DNA of 64,000 nt from Leuconostoc rapi (GCF_016908715.1 NZ_JAFBEK010000006.1:55547-119546), one strand, 5' to 3'. Counted from the first letter of the stretch, positions 8,912 to 18,321 are shown. Program-made: numbers and translations. The notes: generated by a model from the letters alone, not told the origin.

Positions 8912-8944
8912 AAAAAACCTCGTAATAATAAATCTACGAGGTTT
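8912..8944 (-). terminator. Terminator after the VOC gene
   Basis: 10-bp stem AAACCTCGTA (8915-8924) with its complement (8935-8944), followed on the minus strand by a T-rich run. It lies ten bases after the stop codon of the VOC gene and closes the mannitol dehydrogenase operon. Confidence 0.85.
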
Positions 8945-8954
8945 GAAAAGATAT

Positions 8955-9338
8955 TTATTTTACGATTTCACAAAATTCAACAATCACAGCATCTGGCCCC
9001 TCAACGTTGAAGAACTTAATGCCTTTTTCCCAAAAGGCTAAATGTTGTACTTCTGAATCAATTAGCTTGAAACCTTCAGCCTTTGCTGCAGCAAAGGCTG
9101 CATCTGCATCTGTTGTATCCATCGAAATATGGTTAATGGCACCAGGTTGTCCAGCTACTTCGTCTTGTTGCCACGTTTCAATCACAAGATTGTCACGCTT
9201 CATAAAGATAACATTTCCAACTGGAAAGTCGCCGGTCTTATTAAAACCAAGTTTTGTCCAAAAAGCTTCAGCGGTAGCTAAATCTTTTGTTGGAATACCA
9301 ATGTGTTGCACACCTGAATAATAATCTGAAAATGACAT
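8955..9338 (-). CDS. VOC-family (glyoxalase/dioxygenase fold) protein
   Basis: 127 residues with the two-module VOC pattern: VQHIGIPTKDLATAEAFWTKLGF at the N-terminus and INHISMDTTDADAAFAAAKAEGF in the middle, ending in PDAVIVEFCE. Metal-binding candidates are H12, H70 and E near 124. The TAGGAG site before the ATG is strong. It follows the permease by 65 bases with no terminator, so it is probably the last gene of the mannitol dehydrogenase operon. A role in removing methylglyoxal or another reactive product of fast sugar use is possible, but the substrate cannot be read from the sequence. Confidence 0.8.
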   Translation of the reverse strand: MSFSDYYSGVQHIGIPTKDLATAEAFWTKLGFNKTGDFPVGNVIFMKRDNLVIETWQQDEVAGQPGAINHISMDTTDADAAFAAAKAEGFKLIDSEVQHLAFWEKGIKFFNVEGPDAVIVEFCEIVK

Positions 9339-9403
9339 ATTATGCTCCTATACTGACATTCACAAAGACCGAAACTGTTATGTTTCACGCCTTTAAGTTC
9401 TAA

Positions 9404-10138
9404 CTAAATACCTTGATGTTTCAAGTTAGGGAAGATATACTTATCACCCCACCCAGTGATACCACCTTGGAATAGAAAGGCAAATATTGTGCCTAAACCA
9501 TAATTTGAAAAATCAGGCAAGATAATAATTGCGACAATACCAATAATTGTTGGTGGAATGTAAGATGCCCACATGGCTTTTGCAGCAGCACCCTTGAAAT
9601 ACTTAAATCGTAAGATTTGCATTAAATCATCTGCTGGATGCAAGATTAAATTAGTCCGTTGATAAATTGATATTGCTAGACCAATCATGACAACACCTAA
9701 GAAATTCAATAACGTATATATTACTGTGACCAAAACACTATGTGACTCTGGTAACACTTGGGAAAACGCACTAGCAAAAAAACTAATTAGCAGTGAGAAC
9801 GGTACCATGAAGGCAATATTCCCAACAAACTTTTTCCAGTTAAAGTATCCTTGTAAAAACACATTCAATATAGCAATCAATACACCTACGATGAAGAATA
9901 TCCAACCAAGTGTGCCATTAGATCCTTGAAAGACTGCCTTATTGAAGCCAGCCTGTGCGGCTGTCCAATATGCTGAACCTAAAAAAGTTGGGTGAATTTT
10001 TTGACTGGTAACGACTGTAAGCACATTACCTGCCGCGTTGATTATCAAAGAAAAAACAAAATATGATAAGGAAGCGCTAATCGTAAGCGTACGACCACGA
10101 TTTACAGTCGCACCCTGTGTTACGTTTTTAGCGTTCAT
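9404..10138 (-). CDS. YczE/YitT-like integral membrane protein, candidate fructose permease
   Basis: 244 residues from the ATG at 10138. The ATG uses a GGAGAAGAGG site inside the last codons of mannitol dehydrogenase, four bases away, so the two are translationally coupled. About five to six membrane segments are visible (for example YFVFSLIINAAGNVL, WIFFIVGVLIAILNVFL, IGIVAIIIL). The GLAISIYQRTNLILHPADDL segment resembles the YczE/YitT family. Pairing with mannitol 2-dehydrogenase makes fructose uptake or mannitol export the leading idea. This is context, not proof; the family has no well-defined substrate. Confidence 0.72.
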   Translation of the reverse strand: MNAKNVTQGATVNRGRTLTISASLSYFVFSLIINAAGNVLTVVTSQKIHPTFLGSAYWTAAQAGFNKAVFQGSNGTLGWIFFIVGVLIAILNVFLQGYFNWKKFVGNIAFMVPFSLLISFFASAFSQVLPESHSVLVTVIYTLLNFLGVVMIGLAISIYQRTNLILHPADDLMQILRFKYFKGAAAKAMWASYIPPTIIGIVAIIILPDFSNYGLGTIFAFLFQGGITGWGDKYIFPNLKHQGI

Positions 10139-10142
10139 TCGA

Positions 10143-11159
10143 TTATGCCTCTTCTCCACCAACCTTAACAACAGCCTTTGAAACAACGCCTAATTTACCA
10201 TTTACGAAGTCATCAACTGTGTTATAGTCCAATTCATGTGACATCAATGATTCAACATCTAATTTACCAGATGACAACAATGCCAATGAATCTTCAAACG
10301 CATTCGGATTGATAAATGATCCTTGGATTGTTAATTGCTTTTGGAAGACTTCATAAGTATTCATTTCAAACTTAGCATCAGGACCACCGACACCAAACAT
10401 CAACACTTGTCCGCCACGTGCGGCTGCTTCAATAGCTGCTTCTTGTGTTTGTGGCATACCTACAGCTTCAATGACAACATCATATTCAGCATCAGGAATT
10501 TTGTCACCGTTCTTTGTGTTGAAGATATTTTTAGCACCAAACTTTTCCTTGTTCATTGCAAGCTTTTCATCAACAATACCAGCCAAATCAACTTGGTGGA
10601 TACCATATGCTTGCAAAATTTGTACGAACAATTCACCCATGAAGCCATCACCAATAACCAACGCCTTTTGATAAGGTGTTACCTTAAGCAATTGAATACC
10701 ATGAACGGCACATGAAATGGGTTCAACAACAGCAGCTGACTTCAATGATACGTTATCAGGAATTGGATAAACAACTGAGGCTGGTGCTGTAAAGTATTCT
10801 TCAAAACCACCATCACGTGTAACCCCAACAGCTGATAAGTTTTCGCATAATTCTGGACGTCCTGTACGGCAGTACTTGCATTGTCCACAATAAATGTTAG
10901 GATCTACTGTTACGCGATCACCCACTTTAACATTTGTAACTGCTGAACCGATTTCAGCGACAACACCTGAATTTTCATGTCCCAAAACGATGGGAGGAAC
11001 GGCTGGTGCTGAACCAGGCAAACCAGCGTACAAGGCATGATCTGTACCACAAATACCTGCAAAGGCTGTATGAATCTTGACCTCGTTTGGTTTAACTTCT
11101 GGTTGGTTAATGTCTTGTAACTCTAGCGACTTGATGCCTGTTAATACTAATGCTTCCAT
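10143..11159 (-). CDS. mdh: Mannitol 2-dehydrogenase, zinc-dependent MDR family
   Basis: 338 residues from MEALVLTG at 11159, where an AAAGGAGA site lies upstream; the longer frame to 11234 lacks one. It has the catalytic-zinc motifs GICGTDHALYAG and GHENSG, the structural-zinc set CGQCKYCRTGRPELC, and a Rossmann segment (ALVIGDGFMGELF). Closely matches the Leuconostoc enzymes that reduce fructose to mannitol with NADH, the electron sink that lets heterofermenters make acetate and extra ATP. It is first in an operon with a permease and a VOC protein, under a promoter whose -35 is covered by a LacI-type operator. Confidence 0.93.
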   Translation of the reverse strand: MEALVLTGIKSLELQDINQPEVKPNEVKIHTAFAGICGTDHALYAGLPGSAPAVPPIVLGHENSGVVAEIGSAVTNVKVGDRVTVDPNIYCGQCKYCRTGRPELCENLSAVGVTRDGGFEEYFTAPASVVYPIPDNVSLKSAAVVEPISCAVHGIQLLKVTPYQKALVIGDGFMGELFVQILQAYGIHQVDLAGIVDEKLAMNKEKFGAKNIFNTKNGDKIPDAEYDVVIEAVGMPQTQEAAIEAAARGGQVLMFGVGGPDAKFEMNTYEVFQKQLTIQGSFINPNAFEDSLALLSSGKLDVESLMSHELDYNTVDDFVNGKLGVVSKAVVKVGGEEA

Positions 11160-11188
11160 GATAATCTCCTTTTTCTGTTTGTGATTAC

Positions 11189-11199
11189 TGTAACTTACA
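11189..11199. promoter_or_regulatory. TGTAA-N-TTACA palindrome in the mdh leader
   Basis: An 11-bp perfect palindrome just downstream of the mdh -10 box. Its half-sites match those at 8791-8810 before fructokinase. Confidence 0.4.
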
Positions 11200-11205
11200 T
11201 GGACA

Positions 11206-11244
11206 ATACTAAACCTTACATTTTTATTTGTCAAGCGCTATTCA
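11206..11244 (-). promoter_or_regulatory. mdh promoter with overlapping LacI-type operator
   Basis: -35 TTGACA (11229-11234) and -10 TAGTAT (11206-11211) with a 17-base spacer, reading toward mdh. The operator TGTCAAGCGCTATTCA occupies 11229-11244 and so covers the -35. Repressor binding here would block mdh and sit close to the divergent lacI-type gene. Confidence 0.7.
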
Positions 11245-11349
11245 GGAAAATCAAAACATTCCAAAAATATAACTAAAAACAGTGTATAATGGTATAGAAT
11301 GAAAGCAAAAATCTAGAGATTATTATCTCCAACAGTATGGAGGCCTATT

Positions 11350-12318
11350 ATGGTTGCAAAACTAAGTGACGTCGCTGAATTAGCTGGCGTTTCAGTAACA
11401 ACAGTATCACGTGTGATTAACAGTTACGGTTCATTAAGTCAAAAAACAATTGATAAAGTTCACGCAGCAATGCGTGAACTACGCTATCAACCTAATGCTA
11501 TGGCGCGTTCATTGCAAGGAAAATCCTCACAGTTTATTGGATTGATTTTTCCTAATATTGAAAACCCTTTTTTCACAGCTTTAGTAGCTGAAATTGAAGA
11601 ACTGCTATTTGCAAAAGGCTACAAAGTTATTATTGCCACAAGCTCAAATGATATTGAAAAAGAACAGCAATATTTGCAAATGTTAGCTGCTAACCAAGTT
11701 GAAGGAATTATTACTTCTTCTCACAATCCAAATATTGACAGTTACAAAGACAGTTTCTTGCCTATTGTTTCATATGATCGTTACCTTTCAGATACGATTC
11801 CAATCGTTTCTGAAGATAATTATCGCGGTGGTCATCTCCTTGGCGAGTACCTTGTATCAACTGGTGCAAAAAACATATTAATGCTACGTGATGATGATAA
11901 TTCCAATTCACCCACTGCAAAGCGGTATCAAGGATTTACCGAAGCAACGTCCAACAAAAGTCATTTAACAACATTTGATTTCGATTCAAACCTTGTATCC
12001 AACGGTGGCGATATGCAAGCTATTGTTGATATTGTTGTTGACAATAAAATTGATGGCATCTTCGCCTTTAACGATATGATGGCCATTCAACTTCAAAATG
12101 CACTTCGTAAAGCTAATTTACGTGTACCAGAGGACGTGAACGTTGTTGGCTATGATGGTTCGCCCATTGTGCAATTACTTCATCCGGACCTACCAACAAT
12201 TATCCAGCCCATCCATGAAGCTGCTCAACGTTTAATTGATACACTTTTCAATGAAATCAATAATGAACCAGCGCTATCAAACAATGTCTTACCCGTTAAA
12301 TTACACATACCAGAATGA
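11350..12318 (+). CDS. LacI-family transcriptional regulator, probable regulator of the fructose/mannitol genes
   Basis: 322 residues. The helix-turn-helix is at 3-24 (LSDVAELAGVSVTTVSRVIN), the hinge helix near 45-58 (YQPNAMARSLQG), and a periplasmic-binding-like sensor domain fills the rest (FIGLIFPNIENPFF, DGIFAFNDMMA, VVGYDGSPI). A GGAGG site precedes the ATG, and a -10 TATAAT lies at 11285-11290. It is divergent from mdh. The shared AGCGCT operators at 11229 and 8813 make it the natural candidate to control mdh and fructokinase. Ligand unknown; CcpA remains an alternative reader of the same sites. Confidence 0.9.
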   Translation: MVAKLSDVAELAGVSVTTVSRVINSYGSLSQKTIDKVHAAMRELRYQPNAMARSLQGKSSQFIGLIFPNIENPFFTALVAEIEELLFAKGYKVIIATSSNDIEKEQQYLQMLAANQVEGIITSSHNPNIDSYKDSFLPIVSYDRYLSDTIPIVSEDNYRGGHLLGEYLVSTGAKNILMLRDDDNSNSPTAKRYQGFTEATSNKSHLTTFDFDSNLVSNGGDMQAIVDIVVDNKIDGIFAFNDMMAIQLQNALRKANLRVPEDVNVVGYDGSPIVQLLHPDLPTIIQPIHEAAQRLIDTLFNEINNEPALSNNVLPVKLHIPE

Positions 12319-12324
12319 TTTAAA

Positions 12325-12367
12325 AAAATATCCCCAAACATCTTGATTTGATGTTTGGGGATATTTT
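12325..12367. terminator. Bidirectional terminator between lacI-type gene and hydroxyacid dehydrogenase
   Basis: An 18-bp stem (12325-12342 with 12350-12367) with A-run and T-run ends, shared by two convergent genes whose stop codons flank it. Confidence 0.95.
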
Positions 12368-12371
12368 ATTT

Positions 12372-13292
12372 TTAATCATTCACTTTAAAATGTGGCGCTT
12401 CATTATTTAAAACACGTACAACTTCTTGAGCTGCGACAAGCCCCACTTTATCAAACGCCTCACGCGATTTAGCTGCAACGTGCGGCGTTACAAAAACATT
12501 GGGCAATGCCAACAACTCATTGTTACTGGCAATAGGCTCATTTTCAACAACATCCAAACCAGCACCAGCAATCGTACCCAACTTAAGCGCAGTTATTAGT
12601 GCCTGTTCGTCCACAACGGATCCACGAGCAATGTTAACCAAGACAGCGTTTGTTTTCATTTTCTCAAAAACATCAGCATTGATCATATGATACGTTTTTG
12701 GTGTAGAGGGTAACGCCAAAACGATAAAATCAGATTCTGTATAAATTTCTTCTAATGTGGCCATGTGCCCATTTTTAACCAGTTTATCATGTCGTGCATA
12801 GGCCAAAACGTTAACATTAAAACCAGTTAGTAATTCGTCTATTTTTTGCCCAATAGCACCAAAGCCAATAATCCCGATTGTTTTGTTAGTTATTTCCTGA
12901 CTAATTGGTACATTGCCTAGGGTTTCAGTAATACTTTGCCGTTGTTGATAAAATGCACGACCTGCCATCAGCATGTGCATAACTGCTGTTTCTGCAACGG
13001 CTGTTGCATTAGCACCTGGTGTATTTGTAACCACAATATGATGTGCAGAGGCATCTTCTAAATTAACATTATCATACCCAACACCAAAACGCGCAATAAT
13101 CTTGAGTTGTGGCAACTTTGACATGATGGCATCTGCGACAGGATGCATCATCAATATCATACCATCAACATCTGGATAGTCCGTAAAGTCACTTACCTCT
13201 TGCTGCTTATTGATAATCACTTCAATATGATTCGACTCGAGATATGTCACAACAGATTGTGTAATACCTTCAAACACTAATACTTTTTTCAT
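12372..13292 (-). CDS. D-2-hydroxyacid dehydrogenase
   Basis: 306 residues. NAD-binding loop IGIIGFGAIGQKID (about 140-153), substrate Arg in NIARGSVVDEQAL (about 220), and the catalytic His in VTPHVAA (about 285) place it in the D-isomer-specific family. The sequence is nearer to phosphoglycerate- and hydroxypyruvate-type members than to D-lactate dehydrogenase. It probably reduces a 2-keto acid with NAD(P)H. It is 21 bases upstream of nothing but its own terminator and 21 bases downstream of cdd's end, so the two may be co-transcribed. Substrate not determined. Confidence 0.85.
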   Translation of the reverse strand: MKKVLVFEGITQSVVTYLESNHIEVIINKQQEVSDFTDYPDVDGMILMMHPVADAIMSKLPQLKIIARFGVGYDNVNLEDASAHHIVVTNTPGANATAVAETAVMHMLMAGRAFYQQRQSITETLGNVPISQEITNKTIGIIGFGAIGQKIDELLTGFNVNVLAYARHDKLVKNGHMATLEEIYTESDFIVLALPSTPKTYHMINADVFEKMKTNAVLVNIARGSVVDEQALITALKLGTIAGAGLDVVENEPIASNNELLALPNVFVTPHVAAKSREAFDKVGLVAAQEVVRVLNNEAPHFKVND

Positions 13293-13312
13293 GATTCCTC
13301 CTCTAATATTTT

Positions 13313-13732
13313 TTATTTCAATATACTGAATGATCCTGGCATTAATTCAGCGATATTCGTTTGAATTTCTTTGCCTGAATCATTAATCAGCCAAATGGGC
13401 ATTTTCGGATCAAAGAATTCAACCATTACTTGCCGACAGGCACCACATGGCGCGATGGGTTCATCTGTCCGACCAGCAATTACCAACCCTTCAAATTGTT
13501 GGTTTCCTGCCGCAATTGCACTAAAAATTGCTGTACGTTCCGCGCAGTTTGTTAAACCAAATGACACATTTTCAATATTTATGCCTTTAAATATTTCGCC
13601 AGATGCCGTCAATAGTGCAGCACCGACTGGAAAATGAGAATACGGTGTATAAGTGTGATCAAGTGCCTCTAAGGCAACAGTCACTAGTTCACGTGGCGCA
13701 GTTTTTTTAGTCATCATTTGTTGTCGATCCAT
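13313..13732 (-). CDS. cdd: Cytidine deaminase
   Basis: 139 residues with the zinc and proton-relay motifs of homotetrameric cytidine deaminase: NIENVSFGLTNCAERTAIF and PCGACRQVMVEF. It converts cytidine and deoxycytidine to uridine forms in pyrimidine salvage. No convincing SD precedes the first ATG; in-frame ATGs five and six codons in (near 13717) are equally possible, and the first domain residue is well inside. It lies between PepF and the hydroxyacid dehydrogenase on the same strand. Confidence 0.93.
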   Translation of the reverse strand: MDRQQMMTKKTAPRELVTVALEALDHTYTPYSHFPVGAALLTASGEIFKGINIENVSFGLTNCAERTAIFSAIAAGNQQFEGLVIAGRTDEPIAPCGACRQVMVEFFDPKMPIWLINDSGKEIQTNIAELMPGSFSILK

Positions 13733-13822
13733 TTCATAAAATCGTGTTTTTTAAAAAAAACACTTTGATTATTATATTTTCTTAAAATTAGATTATTTTC
13801 CATGTAAACTATTAAATTTCAA

Positions 13823-15610
13823 TTATTTTACTAATAACTTTTCTAATTGATCAAGACGTGATTCAAAAACGCTAAAGGCCTGTTTTAAATAATCAGATCG
13901 ATTCATATCTACACCAGCGCGTGAAATAATATTTAGTGGATAATCAGAAGACCCTGCCTTCAAATAAGTTTTGTAAGCTTCTGCGCCATTATTGTTAATA
14001 ATACGGTCGGCTAATGTTGTTGCTGCTGCTTCTCCAGTTGCATACTGATAAACATAATAATTATAATAAAAATGTGGTATACGCGTCCATTCGTAGGCTA
14101 TTTCTTCATCTGGGAACAAATCTGGCCCATAGTATCGTTGATTCAAAGCCGCATAGTAAGTACTCATTTTATCGGCAGTTAGGGCTTCTCCTGCAGCACT
14201 TTGCTCATGAATCCAGTCTTCAAATTCTGCAAATTGCGTTTGACGAAATACCGTCCCTTTAAAGCCGTCAAGATACTGATTCAAAACATAAGCTTGAAAC
14301 TTAGGATCATCATTTGTTTTGAGCAAATAATCAGTTAATAGGCTTTCATTCGTTGTAGAAGCAATTTCTGCAAGAAAAATCGGATAGTCACCGTAATGAT
14401 AAGCTTGTTGATGACGTGTCATATAAGAATGCACCGAATGCCCCATTTCATGGGCTAACGTATAGACATTATTCAAATTATTTTGCCAATTTAATAAAAT
14501 AAATGGCTTTGTATCATAAGTGCCACTTGAATAAGCACCTGAGCGTTTCCCTTTGTTTTCTACGACGTCAATCCAACGCTCATCAAATGCTTTTTGAACA
14601 ATTTCAAGATAGTCTTGACCTAATGGCGCCAATGCAGCCAGGACAATTTCTTTCGCACGATCATATGTCACTTCAAATTCAACCTCATCGACCAACGGCA
14701 CATATAAATCATAAGAATGAACATCTTCAACGCCTAGTATCTTTCGACGTAAAGCAACAAATCGATGTAACAGTGGTAGATTTTCATCTACTGTTTGCCT
14801 TAACGTCTCAAAAACAGATGTTGGCAAGCTGTGCGGTAAAATAGCTGCTTCACGTGCAGAATTATAATGACGTACTTTTGCTAAAAAGTTATGTCCCTTA
14901 ACATGTGACGACAATGTTGATGCAAACGTATTTTGCAGCTTAATATAACTATCATACAAAGTTTCAAAGGCTTCACGACGCAAATTACGTGACTTAGATT
15001 CAAGCAATAAACTGTACAATCCATTAGTTAAAGGTACAATTTCACCATCTTCTGTGTGCACATCAGCAAATGTCATGTCAGAATTGTCTAGCACACCAAA
15101 TGTATTTTCTGATGCACTGAGAATATCACTCACTCCTGCTAGCAATCCTTCTTGATCTGCGGGTAATGTATGTGGTTTTTGTGCTTGTAACGTCTCAAAC
15201 AAATGTGTATATGGTTGCAAGCCCTCTGTTGTTAAAAAGCGTGCCAAAGTATCATCTGATATATTTAAGACCTCTGGCTGAAAATAAGCTGTTGCTTCGC
15301 TGACTTCTGCCCAAAGCCCCTGTACCCGAGTATTAAAAGCCGCATACGTTTGATTAGTCGTGTCCTGGTCGTAAATTTGATGTGCGTACACATAAACCTT
15401 TTCTAACTGACGTTCTATCTTAAGATCGGCTTCTAAAGCGTCTTGAAGTATCGTTGCAGAATCACCAACATGGCCCACAAATTGTTTTAACTCTTTTAAA
15501 TCTTGTTGTATTGTACTAAAGGCGATTTCCCATTGTTCATCAGACACAAAAATAGTGCTTAAATCCCAAGTTAATTTTTCAGGTACTTCATTACGTAATA
15601 GTTGTGCCAT
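13823..15610 (-). CDS. pepF: Oligoendopeptidase F
   Basis: 595 residues, full M3B length. The zinc site is the HEMGH motif (LAHEMGHSVHSY, about residue 385), with the third ligand Glu in EIASTTNE a little downstream. It cleaves peptides of about 7-17 residues in the cytoplasm for nitrogen supply or turnover. It lies downstream of coiA, the arrangement found in many Lactobacillales, where the pair is linked to competence loci. Confidence 0.96.
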   Translation of the reverse strand: MAQLLRNEVPEKLTWDLSTIFVSDEQWEIAFSTIQQDLKELKQFVGHVGDSATILQDALEADLKIERQLEKVYVYAHQIYDQDTTNQTYAAFNTRVQGLWAEVSEATAYFQPEVLNISDDTLARFLTTEGLQPYTHLFETLQAQKPHTLPADQEGLLAGVSDILSASENTFGVLDNSDMTFADVHTEDGEIVPLTNGLYSLLLESKSRNLRREAFETLYDSYIKLQNTFASTLSSHVKGHNFLAKVRHYNSAREAAILPHSLPTSVFETLRQTVDENLPLLHRFVALRRKILGVEDVHSYDLYVPLVDEVEFEVTYDRAKEIVLAALAPLGQDYLEIVQKAFDERWIDVVENKGKRSGAYSSGTYDTKPFILLNWQNNLNNVYTLAHEMGHSVHSYMTRHQQAYHYGDYPIFLAEIASTTNESLLTDYLLKTNDDPKFQAYVLNQYLDGFKGTVFRQTQFAEFEDWIHEQSAAGEALTADKMSTYYAALNQRYYGPDLFPDEEIAYEWTRIPHFYYNYYVYQYATGEAAATTLADRIINNNGAEAYKTYLKAGSSDYPLNIISRAGVDMNRSDYLKQAFSVFESRLDQLEKLLVK

Positions 15611-15695
15611 AGTTTTGATATTCAGTACTGGGATATGTAAACTATCCGCCGTACTGATATTTCTCCTTTTAACGATATGTTACTTCATTTTATCA

Positions 15696-16724
15696 CTATT
15701 TTCTCACTTTACCTAGTTTTTCTTGTAATGAAGGGTACCATGTCAATAATTGGCGAACTAGTATATATTGCCCTTTTTTAAAAATAATATTGCGCTGTTC
15801 TAGATCGAATATTATTAAGGCGATTTGCTCATATTTGAACGCCACATCCCCCCGTAAATATTGGGTTAATTTCATAATGATATATTGTTGATGAACAACA
15901 TGCCCGACCCCAACATGTTCAATCATTAACACCATCAATAAGCGCCAATGCCAATTAGGAATAAGTAACCCAAAAGTATTTCCTTGATGAATCCAGACCG
16001 GCGCAGTTAAGAGTAACCGCCCACTTTCATAAAGATACCGTACCAGTTTTTCATCCACACGCTTTTGAAACACAAGATGTTGTAACTTATAGATTTGCTT
16101 TTGCGTGTTTGTTGTCACTATTTGTGCGATTTGTTTGGGATGACTTAACTGTTCACTATATTTTTCTGTATACCGTACGCGTTCAAAATCATATTTCACA
16201 AAGTTTGTACGATATACGAATTTGCCAATATCAGGTAAATAAAAACGGATACTATTTTGCGCTAAAAATTTAAAAATAGTTTTTTGTGTCATATTTTTAA
16301 CAAAATAGTTTTGCCCCAACAACCAAACAACATGAATATTTTGACTCTTATAGCCTGCATTTCGTTCATCAAGTCTTTTTTGTGAAATAGGGCTGCATTG
16401 ATATTCAATTGCAATATACTTTTCCTTTCGTTTAATGAGAATATCAGGTCGTTGATTGATTTCAGGCAAGACGGCTTCAATGACAATTTCGCCATACGGT
16501 TGTAATTTACTTGCTAACTGTAATTTTCCTGATAAATGCTGTGCCGTTTCATTCTCTGAAAAAGTCGCACAATTAGAATTATTTTGATGTGCAAAATGTT
16601 TTTGATTAATTTCTCCACTTCTAAGGATGACTCTCTCTTGGCACCCAGGACATAAGAATTGTTGTTGTTTATTAGCTTCTGTTGCAAGAATATATTTTCT
16701 ATCCTGATTAAGCGCAATAATCAT
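15696..16724 (-). CDS. coiA: Competence protein CoiA
   Basis: 342 residues. The N-terminus has a CPGC pair followed by KHFAH (about 25-43), then a nuclease-like core with EAVLPEINQRPDILI and IAIEYQCS (about 80-110), the CoiA/YcgP arrangement. In streptococci CoiA acts in recombination of incoming DNA. The pepF gene follows it. With the membrane nuclease at 54.8 kb it hints at a retained uptake pathway, though no com operon is visible here. Confidence 0.9.
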   Translation of the reverse strand: MIIALNQDRKYILATEANKQQQFLCPGCQERVILRSGEINQKHFAHQNNSNCATFSENETAQHLSGKLQLASKLQPYGEIVIEAVLPEINQRPDILIKRKEKYIAIEYQCSPISQKRLDERNAGYKSQNIHVVWLLGQNYFVKNMTQKTIFKFLAQNSIRFYLPDIGKFVYRTNFVKYDFERVRYTEKYSEQLSHPKQIAQIVTTNTQKQIYKLQHLVFQKRVDEKLVRYLYESGRLLLTAPVWIHQGNTFGLLIPNWHWRLLMVLMIEHVGVGHVVHQQYIIMKLTQYLRGDVAFKYEQIALIIFDLEQRNIIFKKGQYILVRQLLTWYPSLQEKLGKVRK

Positions 16725-16772
16725 AAAAGCACCTCCAATTCATTATACGAATTAGACGTGCTTTTGACGAAA

Positions 16773-18206
16773 TTACTTTATTTTATTTTCTACCCAGTTG
16801 CTTAACCAAGTTAACAGCGTAATGACAATCAGGTAAATGATTGCAATAATCGCCCAGACACGGAATCCTTGTGAATTACGAGCAACGATTAACGTACCTG
16901 TTTGAGTTAATTCTAACAAGCCAATCGCTGATAAAATAGACGTATCTTTCAGCGTAATGATAAATTGATTAATAAAACTTGGCACCATAATGCGTAAACC
17001 TTGTGGCATAATGACTTTACGCATGGCATGACCATACGGTAAACCTAATGATCGTGCTGCTTCCATCTGACCACGATCTACTGCCTCAAAACCGCCACGT
17101 ACGAAAGCACCAGTGTAGGCACCCTCATTTAAAATCAAAGTGATGATACCTGCCGTAAAGGCGGGAATTTTAATTCCTGTCACGCCAGGCAAGCCAATAT
17201 AAATGAAAAATGCCAAAACCATCAAAGGTAACCCACGGAACAAATAAATAATCGTCGTTGAAATACCGCGAACCCACTTAAACTCACTAATACCCAACAC
17301 ACCAAGTAAAACTCCCCACAAAGAAGCTAATACAATAGCTATAACAGTTAATTTAATTGTTTGCCACAGACCCTTTAGTAAAGCGTTTTGGTTCGATTTT
17401 AGGATGCCTAAAATCGAACTATTGTCTTTTTTACTTCCTGAAAAAGTCGCCTGCTTAGCACCTAAATATTTGGTTACAATTTTATCATAGCTACCATCTT
17501 TTTTAATAGCGGCAAATCCCCTATTAAATGAAGCAAGAAGGGCCTTGTTCTGACCTTTTTCAACAGCGAAGCCGTAAGATCCAGCATTACCTGGGTTATT
17601 AGCATTCATTACTGTTAAAGACATACCATTTTTAATTGCATATTGTATCACTGGCATATCTTCAAATGTTGCTGCAGAATTACCGACTGAAACATCATTA
17701 TACATTGTATCAGTATCATTAAAATACTTGATCTTAAAACCATATTTTGATTGCAAGGACTTCCCATATTCTGAAGCAGCCGTCCCAGTTTTCAATGCAA
17801 CCGTTTGACCCTTTAAATCAGCCAAAGATTTAATCTTACTATGCTTTTTAACAATCCAAGCAACCCCTGTTTTATAATATGGTGTCGAAAAATCATAGAC
17901 TTCGCGACGTTCAGGTGTAATAGACATACCCGCAATAATACCATCTGCTTGACCATTAGACACGAGTTGTGCCGCAGAGTTAAAGCTCATTGGCCGCATG
18001 GTATATGTAAAGCCTTCTCGTTTAGCAACTGCCGCCATGGTATCTTGTTCAATACCCACATAATTATTGTTTTTATCTTGAAATGTAAAAGGCGCGTAAG
18101 TCGCATCAGTTGTGATAATATAATGTGGTTCCGCTGCTTTGGCAGTCGGAACAAAGGTCAATAAAGCAACCAGTGCAACTAATCCCAGTAAATATTTTTT
18201 AAACAT
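16773..18206 (-). CDS. Amino-acid ABC transporter receptor-permease fusion (GlnHP type), copy 2
   Basis: 477 residues. Signal peptide 1-24, a periplasmic-type binding domain of the PAAT family (about 28-245, starting YIITTDATYAPFTFQD), then a HisM/GlnP-type permease (about 275-475) with about five membrane segments and the ATPase-contact loop [19 protein letters not shown]. Fusions like this import glutamine/glutamate or related amino acids. It is a close paralogue of the protein at 19071-20519 and follows the shared ATPase gene, but a hairpin lies between, so its level may be lower. Confidence 0.92.
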   Translation of the reverse strand: MFKKYLLGLVALVALLTFVPTAKAAEPHYIITTDATYAPFTFQDKNNNYVGIEQDTMAAVAKREGFTYTMRPMSFNSAAQLVSNGQADGIIAGMSITPERREVYDFSTPYYKTGVAWIVKKHSKIKSLADLKGQTVALKTGTAASEYGKSLQSKYGFKIKYFNDTDTMYNDVSVGNSAATFEDMPVIQYAIKNGMSLTVMNANNPGNAGSYGFAVEKGQNKALLASFNRGFAAIKKDGSYDKIVTKYLGAKQATFSGSKKDNSSILGILKSNQNALLKGLWQTIKLTVIAIVLASLWGVLLGVLGISEFKWVRGISTTIIYLFRGLPLMVLAFFIYIGLPGVTGIKIPAFTAGIITLILNEGAYTGAFVRGGFEAVDRGQMEAARSLGLPYGHAMRKVIMPQGLRIMVPSFINQFIITLKDTSILSAIGLLELTQTGTLIVARNSQGFRVWAIIAIIYLIVITLLTWLSNWVENKIK

Positions 18207-18247
18207 GTTGATAAAATTCTCCCCTCTTTCTACTGCCTATACGCCAT

Positions 18248-18276
18248 AAAAAAGTCGACCATGTGGCCGGCTTTTT
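18248..18276 (-). terminator. Stem-loop between the ATPase gene and copy 2
   Basis: 12-bp stem (18249-18260 with 18265-18276) containing two G-U pairs, loop of 4, and a following T-run on the minus strand. It sits 45 bases after the ATPase stop codon and 40 before the next start, so it may reduce rather than end read-through. Confidence 0.7.
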
Positions 18277-18321
18277 AAATGGTTGAACACACCTAAATTA
18301 TTCCTATCACGTCACATTAAA

